Positions 56,701-64,000 of a stretch of 64,000 nt of DNA are shown here, piece after piece; within the stretch, counting starts at the first letter, position 1; each line of letters starts with the position of its first letter. A program made the translations under genes and the position numbers. The stretch spans positions 21,385 to 85,384 of the forward strand of contig NZ_LNYK01000026.1 in the NCBI RefSeq assembly GCF_001467825.1, in the 5' to 3' direction. Source of the DNA: Legionella londiniensis (GTDB taxonomy: Bacteria; Pseudomonadota; Gammaproteobacteria; Legionellales; Legionellaceae). The notes under the pieces are model-generated. The model worked only from the letters and a program-made list of their open reading frames with translations. It had not been told where the DNA came from and ran no database searches.

Positions 56701-59700
56701 TTCTCAAATGAGGAGCTTAGCGCCTATTCCATAACCGGCAATGTATTAAACCTCATACCGGGACGGGTAGCGTATACTTTTGATTTGAAAGGACCGTCAA
56801 TTAGTGTCGATACTGCCTGTTCTTCTTCCCTTGTGGCCATTCATTATGCGTGCCAAAGCTTGAAAAACCGGGAAATTGATTATGCTTTGGCGGGCGGCGT
56901 GAATATACTGCTCTTGCCGGAATCCAATATAACCTTATGCAAGGCCCGCGCCTTGTCACCGGATGGGCAATGCAAAACCTTCGATGAAAAAGCCGATGGT
57001 TATGTGAGAGCAGAAGGCTGCGGCGTGCTATTCCTTAAAAGAACATCGGATGCCTTGCGCGATAAAGATCATATTCTTGCCGTCATTAAAGCGTCTGCTG
57101 TCAATAATGACGGCCAGTCTGCCGGGTTAACCGTGCCGAATGGCAAAAGCCAGGAGGAAGTGATGCTGAAAGCCTTGGCGCAGAGTGATCTGGCTTCTTG
57201 CGATGTTGGTTATATTGAGGCGCATGGCACAGGAACGGCCTTGGGCGATCCAATAGAAGTTCATGCCATCAATAAAATCTATGGGGAATCGCGCGACCGT
57301 GACAATCCTTTATATATTGGCACGGTTAAAACAAATATTGGCCACCTTGAAAGCGCGGCTGGTGTTGCCGGCGTGATTAAAACCGTGATTGGGATACAAA
57401 ATAAGAAAATTTACAAAAATTTAAATTTTAACCGCTTAAACCCAAATATAAAATTAAATGGCACACGCATCGCTTTACAAAATATAGATTGGCATCATGG
57501 CTCAAAGCCCCTGTGCGCGGGTGTCAATGCATTTGGATTCAGCGGCACCAATGCGCATGTCATTTTGCAGGAATTTCCAGCTAACCAAAGCGCGACCTCA
57601 ATCAGGGCGTTTAAAAAGCATTTGCTGGTTTTATCCGCAAAATCCAGGACTGCCTTAACCAATTTAGCTAACCGTTATCAACAATATTTAGCAACCACTC
57701 CACATCATTTTGCTGACATCTGCTTTACGGCGGCGACCTGCCGGGAACATTATCCCCATCGCCTTGCGGTGATGGCAGCGAGCGCTGAAGAGGCCAGCCG
57801 CTTGCTCAGCAGCGGGCAATTTGTCGAATCAGCCAAAGAAAATCACAGACTTGATATCCAGGATATTGCGCTTAAATCGTTATTGCTGGCCTACCTCAGG
57901 GGCGAAGAGGTCAATTGGGCTTCTTACTATAAAACCCGCGGGGATGAATTTAAAAAAATTTTGTTACCGAATTATACATTTGACCGCCATGAATATTGGC
58001 TGGACAAAAAAAGCAGTGGGAATGTCTTTCCAAACGCGGTGCATCCCCTCTTGGGGCAAATGATTTCCCTGCCGAACAATGAGTATTTATTTCACCAAAA
58101 ACTGGACTTGGAAAATTTAAGCTATATCAACCAGCATAGCGTATTTGAAAAAATGGTTTTTCCAGCAACAGCTTATATCGAGTGTGGTTTGGCCGTGGCT
58201 GGATTAATCTTTAAGGGGAGCGCCTGCACAATAGAAAAATTCACAATTGAGCGCCCCTTCTTCCCAAAGCAAGACCAGGAGTTCCAATTACAGGCAAAAC
58301 CCCAAAATGACGGGCTATACCAAATCAATATTTTTGCCAGGGAAGATATCAGTTGGCAACGATTTTCTTCAATGGAGATTAAGCCGCAAACCACGCCAAA
58401 GACTGAAACCCTGGATTTGGATGCGCTTAAATCCGAATGCATTGAGAAAATAGATGTATCAGAAATTTATGAAGATTTCAGGAAACGATCATTGTTTTAT
58501 GGCGATGAGTTTCATGTTTTACAAGAAGGGTATGTGCAGGTTAACCAGGTTTTGGCTAAGGTAGGATCAACCAAAGCCAACTATGGTTCTGAATATTACT
58601 TTCATCCCATTCTCCTGGATGGCGCGATGCAAAGCCTGCTGTTACTCGCTACCCGTCATGCCGATACTGCCACCTACGTGCCCTATGCCATAAAAAACAT
58701 GACGACTTACCAGGAAGCCCCAAGAAATATTTGGGTGCACTTAACCAAGCGCGCAACAAAGCATGAAAATGAACTTGGCGTCGATATAAAACTGTATGAT
58801 AACTCGGGCTTGTTGATAGGCGAAATTGAGGAACTGAAATTAAGAGCCGTCACAAGAAAGCATTTTGCCTCATATGAACCGGGGATTCAGCATCTTTACA
58901 GCATCAAATGGCAGCCTCTTGATTCAATCTTGCAAGCTAATCCTGTAATCCCTGAGCTTTGGGTTGTGGCCAAGGATGAAGTGAAAGCTGAAAAAGCATT
59001 AGGACATATGAATTATCAACTTATTAAGGATATGACCCAATTCACCAATATCAAAGATAAACACATCGTCTTTCTCCATGATCAAGAGTTTTCAGACTTG
59101 TTTCATTGCTGCCAAACCATGTTTAAGTCAAGCCCCCGCAGTTTTATCTTTGTTACTGAAAATGCTTATGCCGTGCGCGAGGGTGAACCGGTTAACCCTT
59201 ACCATACAATGGCCAGCTCTTTCTGGAAAAGTTTTAGCAATGAGCTTGAGCTTAACAAAAATTACACAGTCGATCTGGGCCCGAATGAGACTCTGGCCAA
59301 GCCACTAACTTATATATTCAGTACTGATGATCCAGAAAATCAACTGGCTGTTCGCGATTCAATCTACGTACCAAGACTTAAGAAAACAAAGCTGCCAGTT
59401 TCAAATGTACAAGAAGAGCCTTTGTTCGATGCTCATGCGACTTACCTCATTACCGGCGGTACTGGAGGGTTAGGCAAGGCATTAATTAAATATCTCACGC
59501 GAAGAGGAGCAAAACATCTGGTCATTACCAGCCGCTCTGAGTGCCCGGAAGATATCAAGATATTGATTAAACATGAAAAACAAAACCAGGCCTTTATCAC
59601 CCATTATAAAGTTGATGCCTCCCATTATCAGCATATGGAACAGCTTATCGCGGACATTCAAAGCATAAGACCCTTAAAAGGCGTATTCCATCTTGCAGGC

Positions 59701-62001
59701 CTTGTTCGTGATGGATTGATTGTGAATTTAAATGATGAAGACATGCAAAGCGTATTCAGCGCAAAAATGGAAAGCGCCTTAATTCTGCATCAACTAACCA
59801 AACACCTTCACCTCGATGTATTTGTCTTATTTTCATCTACAGCTTCGCTGCTGGGAGCCAGAGGGCAGGCAAATTATGCTGCTGCCAATGGATTTTTAGA
59901 CGGATTGGCACATTTTCGCCAGCAGCAAGGCTTGCCGGCTTTAACCATCAACTGGGGACCTTTCCATGAAACCGGGATGACTACAAACCTTACGCAAATC
60001 CTGAAGCAGCGCGGATTTATGCCGCTTAACAAAGATAACCTTGAGATTCTCGATGTTTTATTGAAAACCCAGTTACCCCAAATTGCGTTATGCCCTGTTG
60101 CCTGGGATACCTATTTTAACTATTCGCCAAAACAGGCATGGCTGTCTGAACTGGCTCATCACAAAATTCAAGCGCAGCAGCATTTTTTAAATTCCTTAAA
60201 GTTGCGAACCCGGGAAGAAAAAATTGCAATACTGAGCCAGACCTTATGTGAGATTGCAGCAGATGTGTTGGGGTTAGACGATACAGCGCAAATCACAGCC
60301 AAAGATAATTTATTCTCAATGGGCATGGATTCCTTGATGGCCATAGACATCAGAAACAGGATTCATGATAAATTACAATGTGAAGCGCTAAGCCTGTCAA
60401 TCGAGTATTTTATTAATTCTCCAAGCATTGCAAAAATTGCAAGAAATATCGCGGATGAAATCCAAACCCTCTTTGCCGCAGGAACCAGCAATAATCTGCC
60501 ATTTGCAGAACCGGATGAAGAAATACCTTTATGTGATTTCCAGTATATATTTTGGGTGCTCAACAAGTTTCAATATAGTTTTAATATCGGCATGCAAGTT
60601 CAATTACACGGCAAACTCAATCAGGATTATTTATTTCAGGCTTTTAATTTTGTTATTCATCAAAACAAAGCCTTCTGGATTTATTTCAACCACAAGACTC
60701 CCACGCAGCGGTTAAGACAAGAAGGCCAATTCAAGTTACTCTACAAAGATATTTCTTTAAGCCATGAAATCAAAAGCCTCAATGATGAATTCCACAGCAA
60801 CACCATGCGCGTCATTCCTTTGAATGAGCAGCCGTTGATTCGCGTGTATCTTTATAAAATGAACCATGAATTGCATGAGCTGCACATGATTATCCCGCAT
60901 ATTATTGTGGATGATGTCTCATGTGAAATTGTATTCAGTCAATTTAAAACATGTTATGAAGCTCTCGTATTGGGGAAAAAACTAACAGGCGAACCAATAG
61001 CGAATTTGTATTTCCGCTATGTAAAACAAAGCAATCATTATTATGAGAAAAATCTGCAAGAAAAAATCGGCTTTTGGCAGAAATACAATCATGGCTTTCA
61101 AATGTTAAGTTTCGGCGCCAAACATCATTTGCCCGATGCTGCAAGACAAGTAAAACATTTATTCCATTATACCCTTGAGCCGTTGGCGATCGAAAAATTA
61201 ATCAATTGGCATAGGGAAAAAAATCTTAACGTTAGCTCAGGATTAATCGCTGCTTGCCAGATTGTTTTTTACAAGATAAGCCGCCAAAATAAAATTCCAA
61301 TTATTCTGATTCACAGCGGCCGTGAAAGGAGTGAATACAAATCAGTAGTAGGTTTATTCTCAGAATATAAGAGAATCAATATTACTTTAAGCGAACAATA
61401 TCAATTTATTGATTGCATCCAATCTATTGAAGAACAGCTGACTAAAACTGCCCCTTACCAAAAATGTTCCCATTTCATCCGAGATGCCGGGTTGAAAGGC
61501 TCGAGGGTAACAATTGGCCAATACCTGACAACTCAGTTGAATAAGCTCCTTCTTACCAGGAATTTTAAAGAAAAAAAGGTCAATGCAATACTAACTGACT
61601 TCTACATAAAATACCTAAGCCAGATAGCCGCCATCAGACGAAGTATTTCAATTAAATTTAAGCTGAATCAATTATTCAACTGGAACCTTTGCCTGCAGAA
61701 ACCGGACAGATTACGGACTCTTATCAGCATTACGCCAAGCTTTTTTACCAAGGAAATTCAGAATCAGCGTTTTGCCAATCTCAATTATTCATTTCCGGAT
61801 CATTTTGCCTCTGCAAACCGTCCTATCGGCAACCAAACGCTATGGATTTACTTTTCAAAAAATCAACATGGCGAGTATCAGCTTTCAATCAATGGGCCAT
61901 TGACTACTGAGTGTAAAAATCTTATCGCATCTGAGTTTAGCAGGATTATTTCTGCGGTAGTCGAAAATGACGGGCAATGCATCAATAACTTATTAGAGTG
62001 A
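50752..62001 (+). CDS. Hybrid polyketide synthase-NRPS: KS-ACP(inactive)-KS-KR-ACP-KS-DH-KR-ACP-C, no acyltransferase
   Basis: 3749 residues, GTG start with TAGGAGC. Domains: KS1 17-445 (Cys190 in DTGCSSS, His325, His365); an ACP-like fold 608-680 where the phosphopantetheine Ser is Glu640; KS2 700-1127 (Cys872); KR 1480-1660 (GGSGGLG, YGAANGF); ACP with Ser1790; KS3 1851-2279 (Cys2023); DH 2431-2715 (His2462, Asp2623); KR 2895-3075 (GGTGGLG, NYAAANGF); ACP with Ser3194; C-terminal condensation domain 3257-3749 (PHIIVDD, catalytic His3383). The KS-AT and post-AT linkers are kept next to each other (for example EFADICFTAATCRSHF then KVNWRECYQ) with no acyltransferase GHSxGE block between, so extenders must be loaded in trans. 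No thioesterase; release by the C domain is inferred. Neighbours are methyltransferase, oxygenase and VOC genes. Confidence 0.93.
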   Translation: MAHENQRNHIEGILNEPLAIIGMNCQFPGIDADVEDVQAFYELLLSRQSPIKEVPRSRWDIEKYYDADRKKAGKIISRHGGFLNNPELFDAAFFKLSSAETKQIDPQQRLFLEVSIRALNHANITLDSLKDTNTGVYCGISTHEYSQLKYKDNVKFNAYTPIGIANSAAAGRLSHVLNLKGPSMAVDTGCSSSFSALYLAATALRIHQCNMAIVGGVHLSLCPESFMGLTKANMLSASGKCRSFDAKADGFVRSEGCGVIIVKRLQDAIEADDKIHAVIKSIVMNQNGDGTGLMVPDIEAQIAMHQAALAQANLAAGDIDYIETHGTGTAVGDPVEFQAIQCVHLGHHRQDKPLIIGALKSNIGHTISSSGIASLIKAVCAFRYETIAPNLHYTTPNNMIEPDSIPALIATESVPFQHHPGKKRYAQVSNFSFSGTNISVVIEEPPKQIKQYPEAEHGKPYCFVASAHSERSLRQMLTNYVQFLRESAASLHDVCCTLINCRDHYQFRLAIIVRDKETLIKQIESEEYEIKKTIVHHESITLANDAQQIYDAYLKGLKPRLNPIQYQKIDLPLYYFDRKPYWHEPRNRDADSHWLNSLYCSSKEGQIETIKGKIAPLIQEIVEKEPIDEHQDFESLGFTEPLLDDLYQALLGLFPSRLKIPNSLLSPYLTLDKLARHLQQIIMPPAVHRQPSIKVLNIEPIAIVGMSCRLPRAANVDEFLSLLVHGESGMVDIPPERWDNDQYYDPDANALGRLYIKQLGLIDHVKAFDADFFNISPREAKLMAPQLRVFMEESYHALEDANLPLDIIKDSNTGVFVGVGTNEYPGALAALGVSLEELNIYFATGNVLNALAGRVAYAFDFHGPIQAIDTACSSSMTAIHNACLSLQSGECDMALAGGVNILLTPYSNITLSKAKMLSPESRCKTFSEDADGYARSEGCGVVVLKRLSTAIQDEDDILAIIKGSSINSDGKSGGFTVPNGIAQEEVIRSSLAKSGLSPKDIDYIETHGTGTPLADPIEVNALTRIFSEHHSPEKPLYISSVKTNIGHSESASGVASLLKAVLSIKTQKIFKHLNFKKLNPAIELKNTAIPLQTIDWHKPNGPRCAGVSSFGFSGANAHIILQEAPRKKQEGRTLPKESLLLISAKNKTSLELLLSSYQTYLSLTEHEFADICFTAATCRSHFLFRVVIKANSAREAAALIAKKEYQIHQIQKEQEFCQKPGTLEQMQVAYQEGHKVNWRECYQSLGYQFLKVKLPLYEFTRTEHWYGHKDKLKDALPPKDWCFQLQWEQQAYDNTHRKTQGGHWLLVGNPQKASDFGKEGLHILQEEDDYSFNALAGIIFAAPLETCRNDIHSQKEILKTLLNLIKKIKKQNRKEADLRLVVLTANGIPELAGDNLNLSHSSLTGFCKTLALELPQYSTILIDLENPDDKQYAAQVVAEIEHNQGAHYEHLVAYRKGKRYVPRLKRVALEDGRRSLHNAGRYLITGGSGGLGLVTAQALLSAGAKELILTARHIDKPEIKKAIQKIQSFYPGRTVRMVSLDVTDKEGLRAFLAEINADGLLKGIIHAAGAAVKAPLLEHREEDVDYVFSAKVQGGWNLHELTQHCDLDFFIVYSSIASVFGSNKESVYGAANGFLDALIAERQRLGLVGTAIQWGPWGEVGMAQNRSRNQNLKKALIANDQGYTLIKMLLNSRLSHAAIISPDYLKFMLDFVPKPRPLFHEHLAKDLADNIPEVNPLLSPWLSSYLRIDSDKRLKACKDMLGKICKEILELADAEDINEDTGFFELGFDSLMITEMAARLKKELEPYLKVTVSIGFDYPSIDKLARFIESELNHHLIKQQVSNSSEACDDSIAIVGMSCSLPNAPDVAAFERLLEQGLSGIQDIPLERWDNRKYYDPNINAPLKSYVNKLGLIENIKCFDAHFFGISPREAKLIEPQQRIFLECCYKALENANYPANALRGSLTGVFAGVGPNEYYGLLEKMGFSNEELSAYSITGNVLNLIPGRVAYTFDLKGPSISVDTACSSSLVAIHYACQSLKNREIDYALAGGVNILLLPESNITLCKARALSPDGQCKTFDEKADGYVRAEGCGVLFLKRTSDALRDKDHILAVIKASAVNNDGQSAGLTVPNGKSQEEVMLKALAQSDLASCDVGYIEAHGTGTALGDPIEVHAINKIYGESRDRDNPLYIGTVKTNIGHLESAAGVAGVIKTVIGIQNKKIYKNLNFNRLNPNIKLNGTRIALQNIDWHHGSKPLCAGVNAFGFSGTNAHVILQEFPANQSATSIRAFKKHLLVLSAKSRTALTNLANRYQQYLATTPHHFADICFTAATCREHYPHRLAVMAASAEEASRLLSSGQFVESAKENHRLDIQDIALKSLLLAYLRGEEVNWASYYKTRGDEFKKILLPNYTFDRHEYWLDKKSSGNVFPNAVHPLLGQMISLPNNEYLFHQKLDLENLSYINQHSVFEKMVFPATAYIECGLAVAGLIFKGSACTIEKFTIERPFFPKQDQEFQLQAKPQNDGLYQINIFAREDISWQRFSSMEIKPQTTPKTETLDLDALKSECIEKIDVSEIYEDFRKRSLFYGDEFHVLQEGYVQVNQVLAKVGSTKANYGSEYYFHPILLDGAMQSLLLLATRHADTATYVPYAIKNMTTYQEAPRNIWVHLTKRATKHENELGVDIKLYDNSGLLIGEIEELKLRAVTRKHFASYEPGIQHLYSIKWQPLDSILQANPVIPELWVVAKDEVKAEKALGHMNYQLIKDMTQFTNIKDKHIVFLHDQEFSDLFHCCQTMFKSSPRSFIFVTENAYAVREGEPVNPYHTMASSFWKSFSNELELNKNYTVDLGPNETLAKPLTYIFSTDDPENQLAVRDSIYVPRLKKTKLPVSNVQEEPLFDAHATYLITGGTGGLGKALIKYLTRRGAKHLVITSRSECPEDIKILIKHEKQNQAFITHYKVDASHYQHMEQLIADIQSIRPLKGVFHLAGLVRDGLIVNLNDEDMQSVFSAKMESALILHQLTKHLHLDVFVLFSSTASLLGARGQANYAAANGFLDGLAHFRQQQGLPALTINWGPFHETGMTTNLTQILKQRGFMPLNKDNLEILDVLLKTQLPQIALCPVAWDTYFNYSPKQAWLSELAHHKIQAQQHFLNSLKLRTREEKIAILSQTLCEIAADVLGLDDTAQITAKDNLFSMGMDSLMAIDIRNRIHDKLQCEALSLSIEYFINSPSIAKIARNIADEIQTLFAAGTSNNLPFAEPDEEIPLCDFQYIFWVLNKFQYSFNIGMQVQLHGKLNQDYLFQAFNFVIHQNKAFWIYFNHKTPTQRLRQEGQFKLLYKDISLSHEIKSLNDEFHSNTMRVIPLNEQPLIRVYLYKMNHELHELHMIIPHIIVDDVSCEIVFSQFKTCYEALVLGKKLTGEPIANLYFRYVKQSNHYYEKNLQEKIGFWQKYNHGFQMLSFGAKHHLPDAARQVKHLFHYTLEPLAIEKLINWHREKNLNVSSGLIAACQIVFYKISRQNKIPIILIHSGRERSEYKSVVGLFSEYKRINITLSEQYQFIDCIQSIEEQLTKTAPYQKCSHFIRDAGLKGSRVTIGQYLTTQLNKLLLTRNFKEKKVNAILTDFYIKYLSQIAAIRRSISIKFKLNQLFNWNLCLQKPDRLRTLISITPSFFTKEIQNQRFANLNYSFPDHFASANRPIGNQTLWIYFSKNQHGEYQLSINGPLTTECKNLIASEFSRIISAVVENDGQCINNLLE

Positions 62002-62061
62002 ATTTTGGACATCATAAAATATGCTAATCTAATAGGAAATATGCTTAACAAGGAAAACCTG

Positions 62062-62439
62062 ATGGCCAATGGAATCCCTAAAACAGGAGAAATAGGCTGG
62101 AATCGCTTGATGACCGATGATATTGAGAAAGCCAAAGCTTTTTATCAAGATGTTTTTGGCTGGGAAACTTTTGAAGTGGATCTGGAAGGAGCGCCCTATT
62201 TTATCTTCAAATTAGGCGCTAAAAAAATCGCAGGCCTCATGCAATTACCCCAACAGTGGCAAGCGCCGCCTCATTGGATGAGTTTTATAGCGGTAGAGAA
62301 TATCGAGAACACCATTAACGAAGCCAGGCGTCTTGGTGCGGAGTTGATAATAGAGCCTAAAATCATCACCGGTCTCGGATTAGTAGCCCTTTTTAAGGAT
62401 CCAACAGGTGCTGTTGCAGGCCTTTATCAACCATTCTGA
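62062..62439 (+). CDS. VOC/glyoxalase-fold protein, first of a tandem pair
   Basis: 125 residues starting at ATG 62062 with AAGGAAAACC upstream; an earlier TTG is not supported. The fold shows two beta-alpha-beta-beta-beta modules: GEIGWNRLMTDDIEKAKAFYQDVFGWE and WMSFIAVENIENTINEARRLGAE. The C-terminal DPTGAVAGLYQP is characteristic of YycE/Glo_EDI-type VOC members. It follows the synthase stop by 60 bases. Whether it binds metal or acts on the polyketide is unknown; VOC proteins often bind or sequester small molecules for resistance. Confidence 0.85.
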   Translation: MANGIPKTGEIGWNRLMTDDIEKAKAFYQDVFGWETFEVDLEGAPYFIFKLGAKKIAGLMQLPQQWQAPPHWMSFIAVENIENTINEARRLGAELIIEPKIITGLGLVALFKDPTGAVAGLYQPF

Positions 62440-62457
62440 ATAAGAGGGAGAACCTAA

Positions 62458-62856
62458 ATGACCGATAAAGCCCGGAATGCAGGAGAAATAGGATGGAACC
62501 GATTATTAACTGTGGATGTTGAACAAGCCAAGGATTTTTATCATCAGTTATTTGGCTGGGAAACCATTGAAGTAGAACTTGATGGAATAACTTACTTCAT
62601 ATTCAAATTAGGCAACAAAAATATTGCCGGTTTAATGTGGCTGCCTCCAGCATGGCAAGCACAAGATCCAAGGATAAGCCCCCATTGGATGAGTTACATC
62701 ACGGTAGAAAACATCCAGGAAGCGGTATCCAAAGCCGTGCGCCATGGAGCCAAACTGGTAGTAGCGGCAAAAACCATTCAGAATTTAGGAATGATTGCCA
62801 TGCTTCAAGACCCAACCGGTGCTTATATCGGATTATTTCAGCCAATCTTGGGCTAA
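62458..62856 (+). CDS. VOC/glyoxalase-fold protein, second of a tandem pair
   Basis: 132 residues, ATG with GAGGGAGAACC upstream. It is plainly a paralogue of the gene 19 bases upstream, sharing GEIGWNRL, AKxFYxxxFGWET, KIAGLM-type, PHWMS and DPTGA blocks, with an insertion of about five residues (WQAQDPRISPHW). A recent tandem duplication is likely. The pair closes the + strand run that starts at the methyltransferase; resistance to or binding of the product is one idea. Confidence 0.85.
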   Translation: MTDKARNAGEIGWNRLLTVDVEQAKDFYHQLFGWETIEVELDGITYFIFKLGNKNIAGLMWLPPAWQAQDPRISPHWMSYITVENIQEAVSKAVRHGAKLVVAAKTIQNLGMIAMLQDPTGAYIGLFQPILG

Positions 62857-62950
62857 AACAATTTAATGTAAGCGCCAAGCCCAACATTATGGACAAGACA
62901 ATGCGCCATCGCTAATATGCTGAGTTTCAATAGCATCCTATGTCGATCAT

Positions 62951-64000
62951 ATGATCAAGACGCCATTACCTGATCGTCTCAAACAAGCCTGGAATGCCAT
63001 ACGTGCGCAGAAGTATGCTGCTGCACTGAGTTTGCTCGATTCTATGAATCCTCTTTACAACGAAAGCCATCAATACGCCAAAGTAATCTGTTTGTTTAAT
63101 TTGCAGCGGTATTCCGAATTGATAAGCTTTGTATCATACATCCAAAGGGATCTGGGTAATAGCGAACGTCTTTTGTTAGCACGCTCTTATCAACACTTAG
63201 GTAACTATCAAGAATCTCTGCAAGCTTTCAAAAAAATCCCTGACTGGGAGAAGGACAAAAAAGCGTTGTTAGGCTTGGCACGCTGCTATGAAGAAATGGA
63301 GCATTATGAAGAAGCCTTGAAAATATTTTATAAAATACCTGATTGCGCTCAAGACAAAGCAGCATTGTTAAGTTTGGCACGCTGTTATGAAAAAATAGGG
63401 CATTATGCAGAAGCCTTGCAAACTTATATGAGCATTCCTGGCTGGAATAAAGACAAAACAGCATTATTAAGCCTGGCACGCTGCTACCAAGAAATAGAGC
63501 ATTATGCGAAAGCCTTGCAAACTTATACGAACATTCCTGGTTGGAATAAAGATAAAATTGTTTTATTAAGTTTGGCGCGCTGTTATCAGGAAATGAACTG
63601 TTATGCAGATGCCCTGCAAACCTACTTCAACATACCTGATTGGGATAAAGACAAAACAGCATTATTAAGCTTAGCACGCTGCTATCAAGAAATAGAGCGT
63701 TATGAAGAAGCTCTGCAAACCTTTACCAAAATACCCGGTTGGGAAGAAGATAAAACAGCATTGTTAGGTTTGGCGCGTTGTTATGAGGAAATGGGCAACT
63801 ACGCAGAGGCTCTGCAAACTTTTAGAAGAATACCCAATTGGGCTAAAGATAAAACAGCTCTGTTAGGCCTGGCACGCTGCTATCAGGAAATGGGCAAGTA
63901 TGTGGAGGCTCTGCAAACCTTTAGAAAAATACCCGAGTGGGCTAAAGATAAAACAGCCCTGTTAGGTCTGGCGCGCTGCTATCAGGAGATGGGCTCTGAT
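62951..64000 (+). CDS. TPR-like tandem repeat protein, running off the window
   Basis: Open from ATG 62951 to the last base with no stop, so at least 350 residues and the C-terminus lies outside. After about 95 residues of non-repeated helical sequence come eight copies of a 33-residue unit with consensus I-P-x-W-x-x-D-K-x-A-L-L-x-L-A-R-C-Y-x-E-M-x-x-Y-x-E-A-L-Q-T-F. Each unit is a helix pair like a TPR, one residue shorter than the classic 34. No other domain is visible. A preceding in-frame TGA at 62921 rules out earlier starts. Probably a scaffold for protein-protein contact; in Legionella such repeat proteins are sometimes secreted effectors, which is not shown here. Confidence 0.85.
   Translation, partial: MIKTPLPDRLKQAWNAIRAQKYAAALSLLDSMNPLYNESHQYAKVICLFNLQRYSELISFVSYIQRDLGNSERLLLARSYQHLGNYQESLQAFKKIPDWEKDKKALLGLARCYEEMEHYEEALKIFYKIPDCAQDKAALLSLARCYEKIGHYAEALQTYMSIPGWNKDKTALLSLARCYQEIEHYAKALQTYTNIPGWNKDKIVLLSLARCYQEMNCYADALQTYFNIPDWDKDKTALLSLARCYQEIERYEEALQTFTKIPGWEEDKTALLGLARCYEEMGNYAEALQTFRRIPNWAKDKTALLGLARCYQEMGKYVEALQTFRKIPEWAKDKTALLGLARCYQEMGSD
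63236..64000 (+). repeat. Tandem 99-bp coding repeat, eight units
   Basis: Unit starts at 63236 and every 99 bases after it (seven complete, the eighth cut by the window edge at 64000). Units are nearly identical at the DNA level in the CTGGCACGCTGCTATSAAGAAATG-type stretch, and the later ones are more alike than the first two, as expected for expansion by unequal exchange. Confidence 0.9.

Noticed and set aside
50752..62001. Acyltransferase or thioesterase domain in the synthase
   Set aside because: Looked for GHSxGE and for a terminal GxSxG alpha/beta hydrolase; neither is present between the KS and KR/DH blocks or at the C-terminus.
63236..64000. CRISPR array
   Set aside because: The 99-bp units are coding, uniform without spacers and keep a single open frame.

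Overview
The window looks like chromosome from a Legionella-type gammaproteobacterium. The evidence is moderately AT-rich DNA, an ankyrin-repeat protein with a cysteine-protease-like domain of the Dot/Icm effector kind, several large c-di-GMP and cAMP signalling proteins, a PHA synthase and many small lipoproteins. The genus is an inference from gene content; no rRNA or other marker is present.

Layout. 1-3668: a TPR-methyltransferase fusion cut by the window edge, then the ankyrin/cysteine-protease-like protein. 3669-10877: housekeeping and metabolism (algC-type phosphohexomutase, dut, coaBC, radC, phaC, a small lipoprotein, a zinc alcohol dehydrogenase). 10843-17752: signalling and envelope (GGDEF-EAL protein in an operon with a solitary GspG-like pseudopilin, a Cache-HAMP class III adenylate cyclase, an outer-membrane barrel protein, a lipoprotein). 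17918-20914: a class 3 lipase with an acidic tail and an exported amidase. 21120-30959: a type I restriction-modification island, read leftwards as half-size S subunit, HsdM, HsdS, frameshifted DUF2188 gene, AlbA_2 protein with an internal deletion, HsdR and a YgjP-type metallopeptidase. It is bounded on the right by an IS256-family transposase remnant and tRNA-Pro(GGG).

31107-47995: glutaryl-CoA dehydrogenase next to a fused alpha/beta 2-oxoacid dehydrogenase E1, a degenerate GGDEF-EAL protein, a very AT-rich pair (JmjC/cupin-like oxygenase plus methyltransferase), queF, a choloylglycine-hydrolase-family enzyme, a tripartite efflux operon whose FUSC pump is split into two genes, an MFS transporter and a small secreted protein.

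48269-62856: the most unusual part, a probable natural-product locus. A methyltransferase, a TauD/SyrP-like Fe(II)/2-oxoglutarate oxygenase and an 11.25-kb hybrid polyketide synthase lie on the + strand with short gaps, followed by two tandem glyoxalase-fold (VOC) genes. The synthase reads KS-[ACP without serine]-KS-KR-ACP-KS-DH-KR-ACP-condensation domain, with no acyltransferase and no thioesterase. I infer that extender units are loaded by a separate acyltransferase and that the chain is released by the terminal NRPS-type condensation domain onto an amine or alcohol; the methyltransferase and oxygenase would be tailoring enzymes. The window ends inside a gene made of near-identical 99-bp (33-residue) TPR-like repeats.
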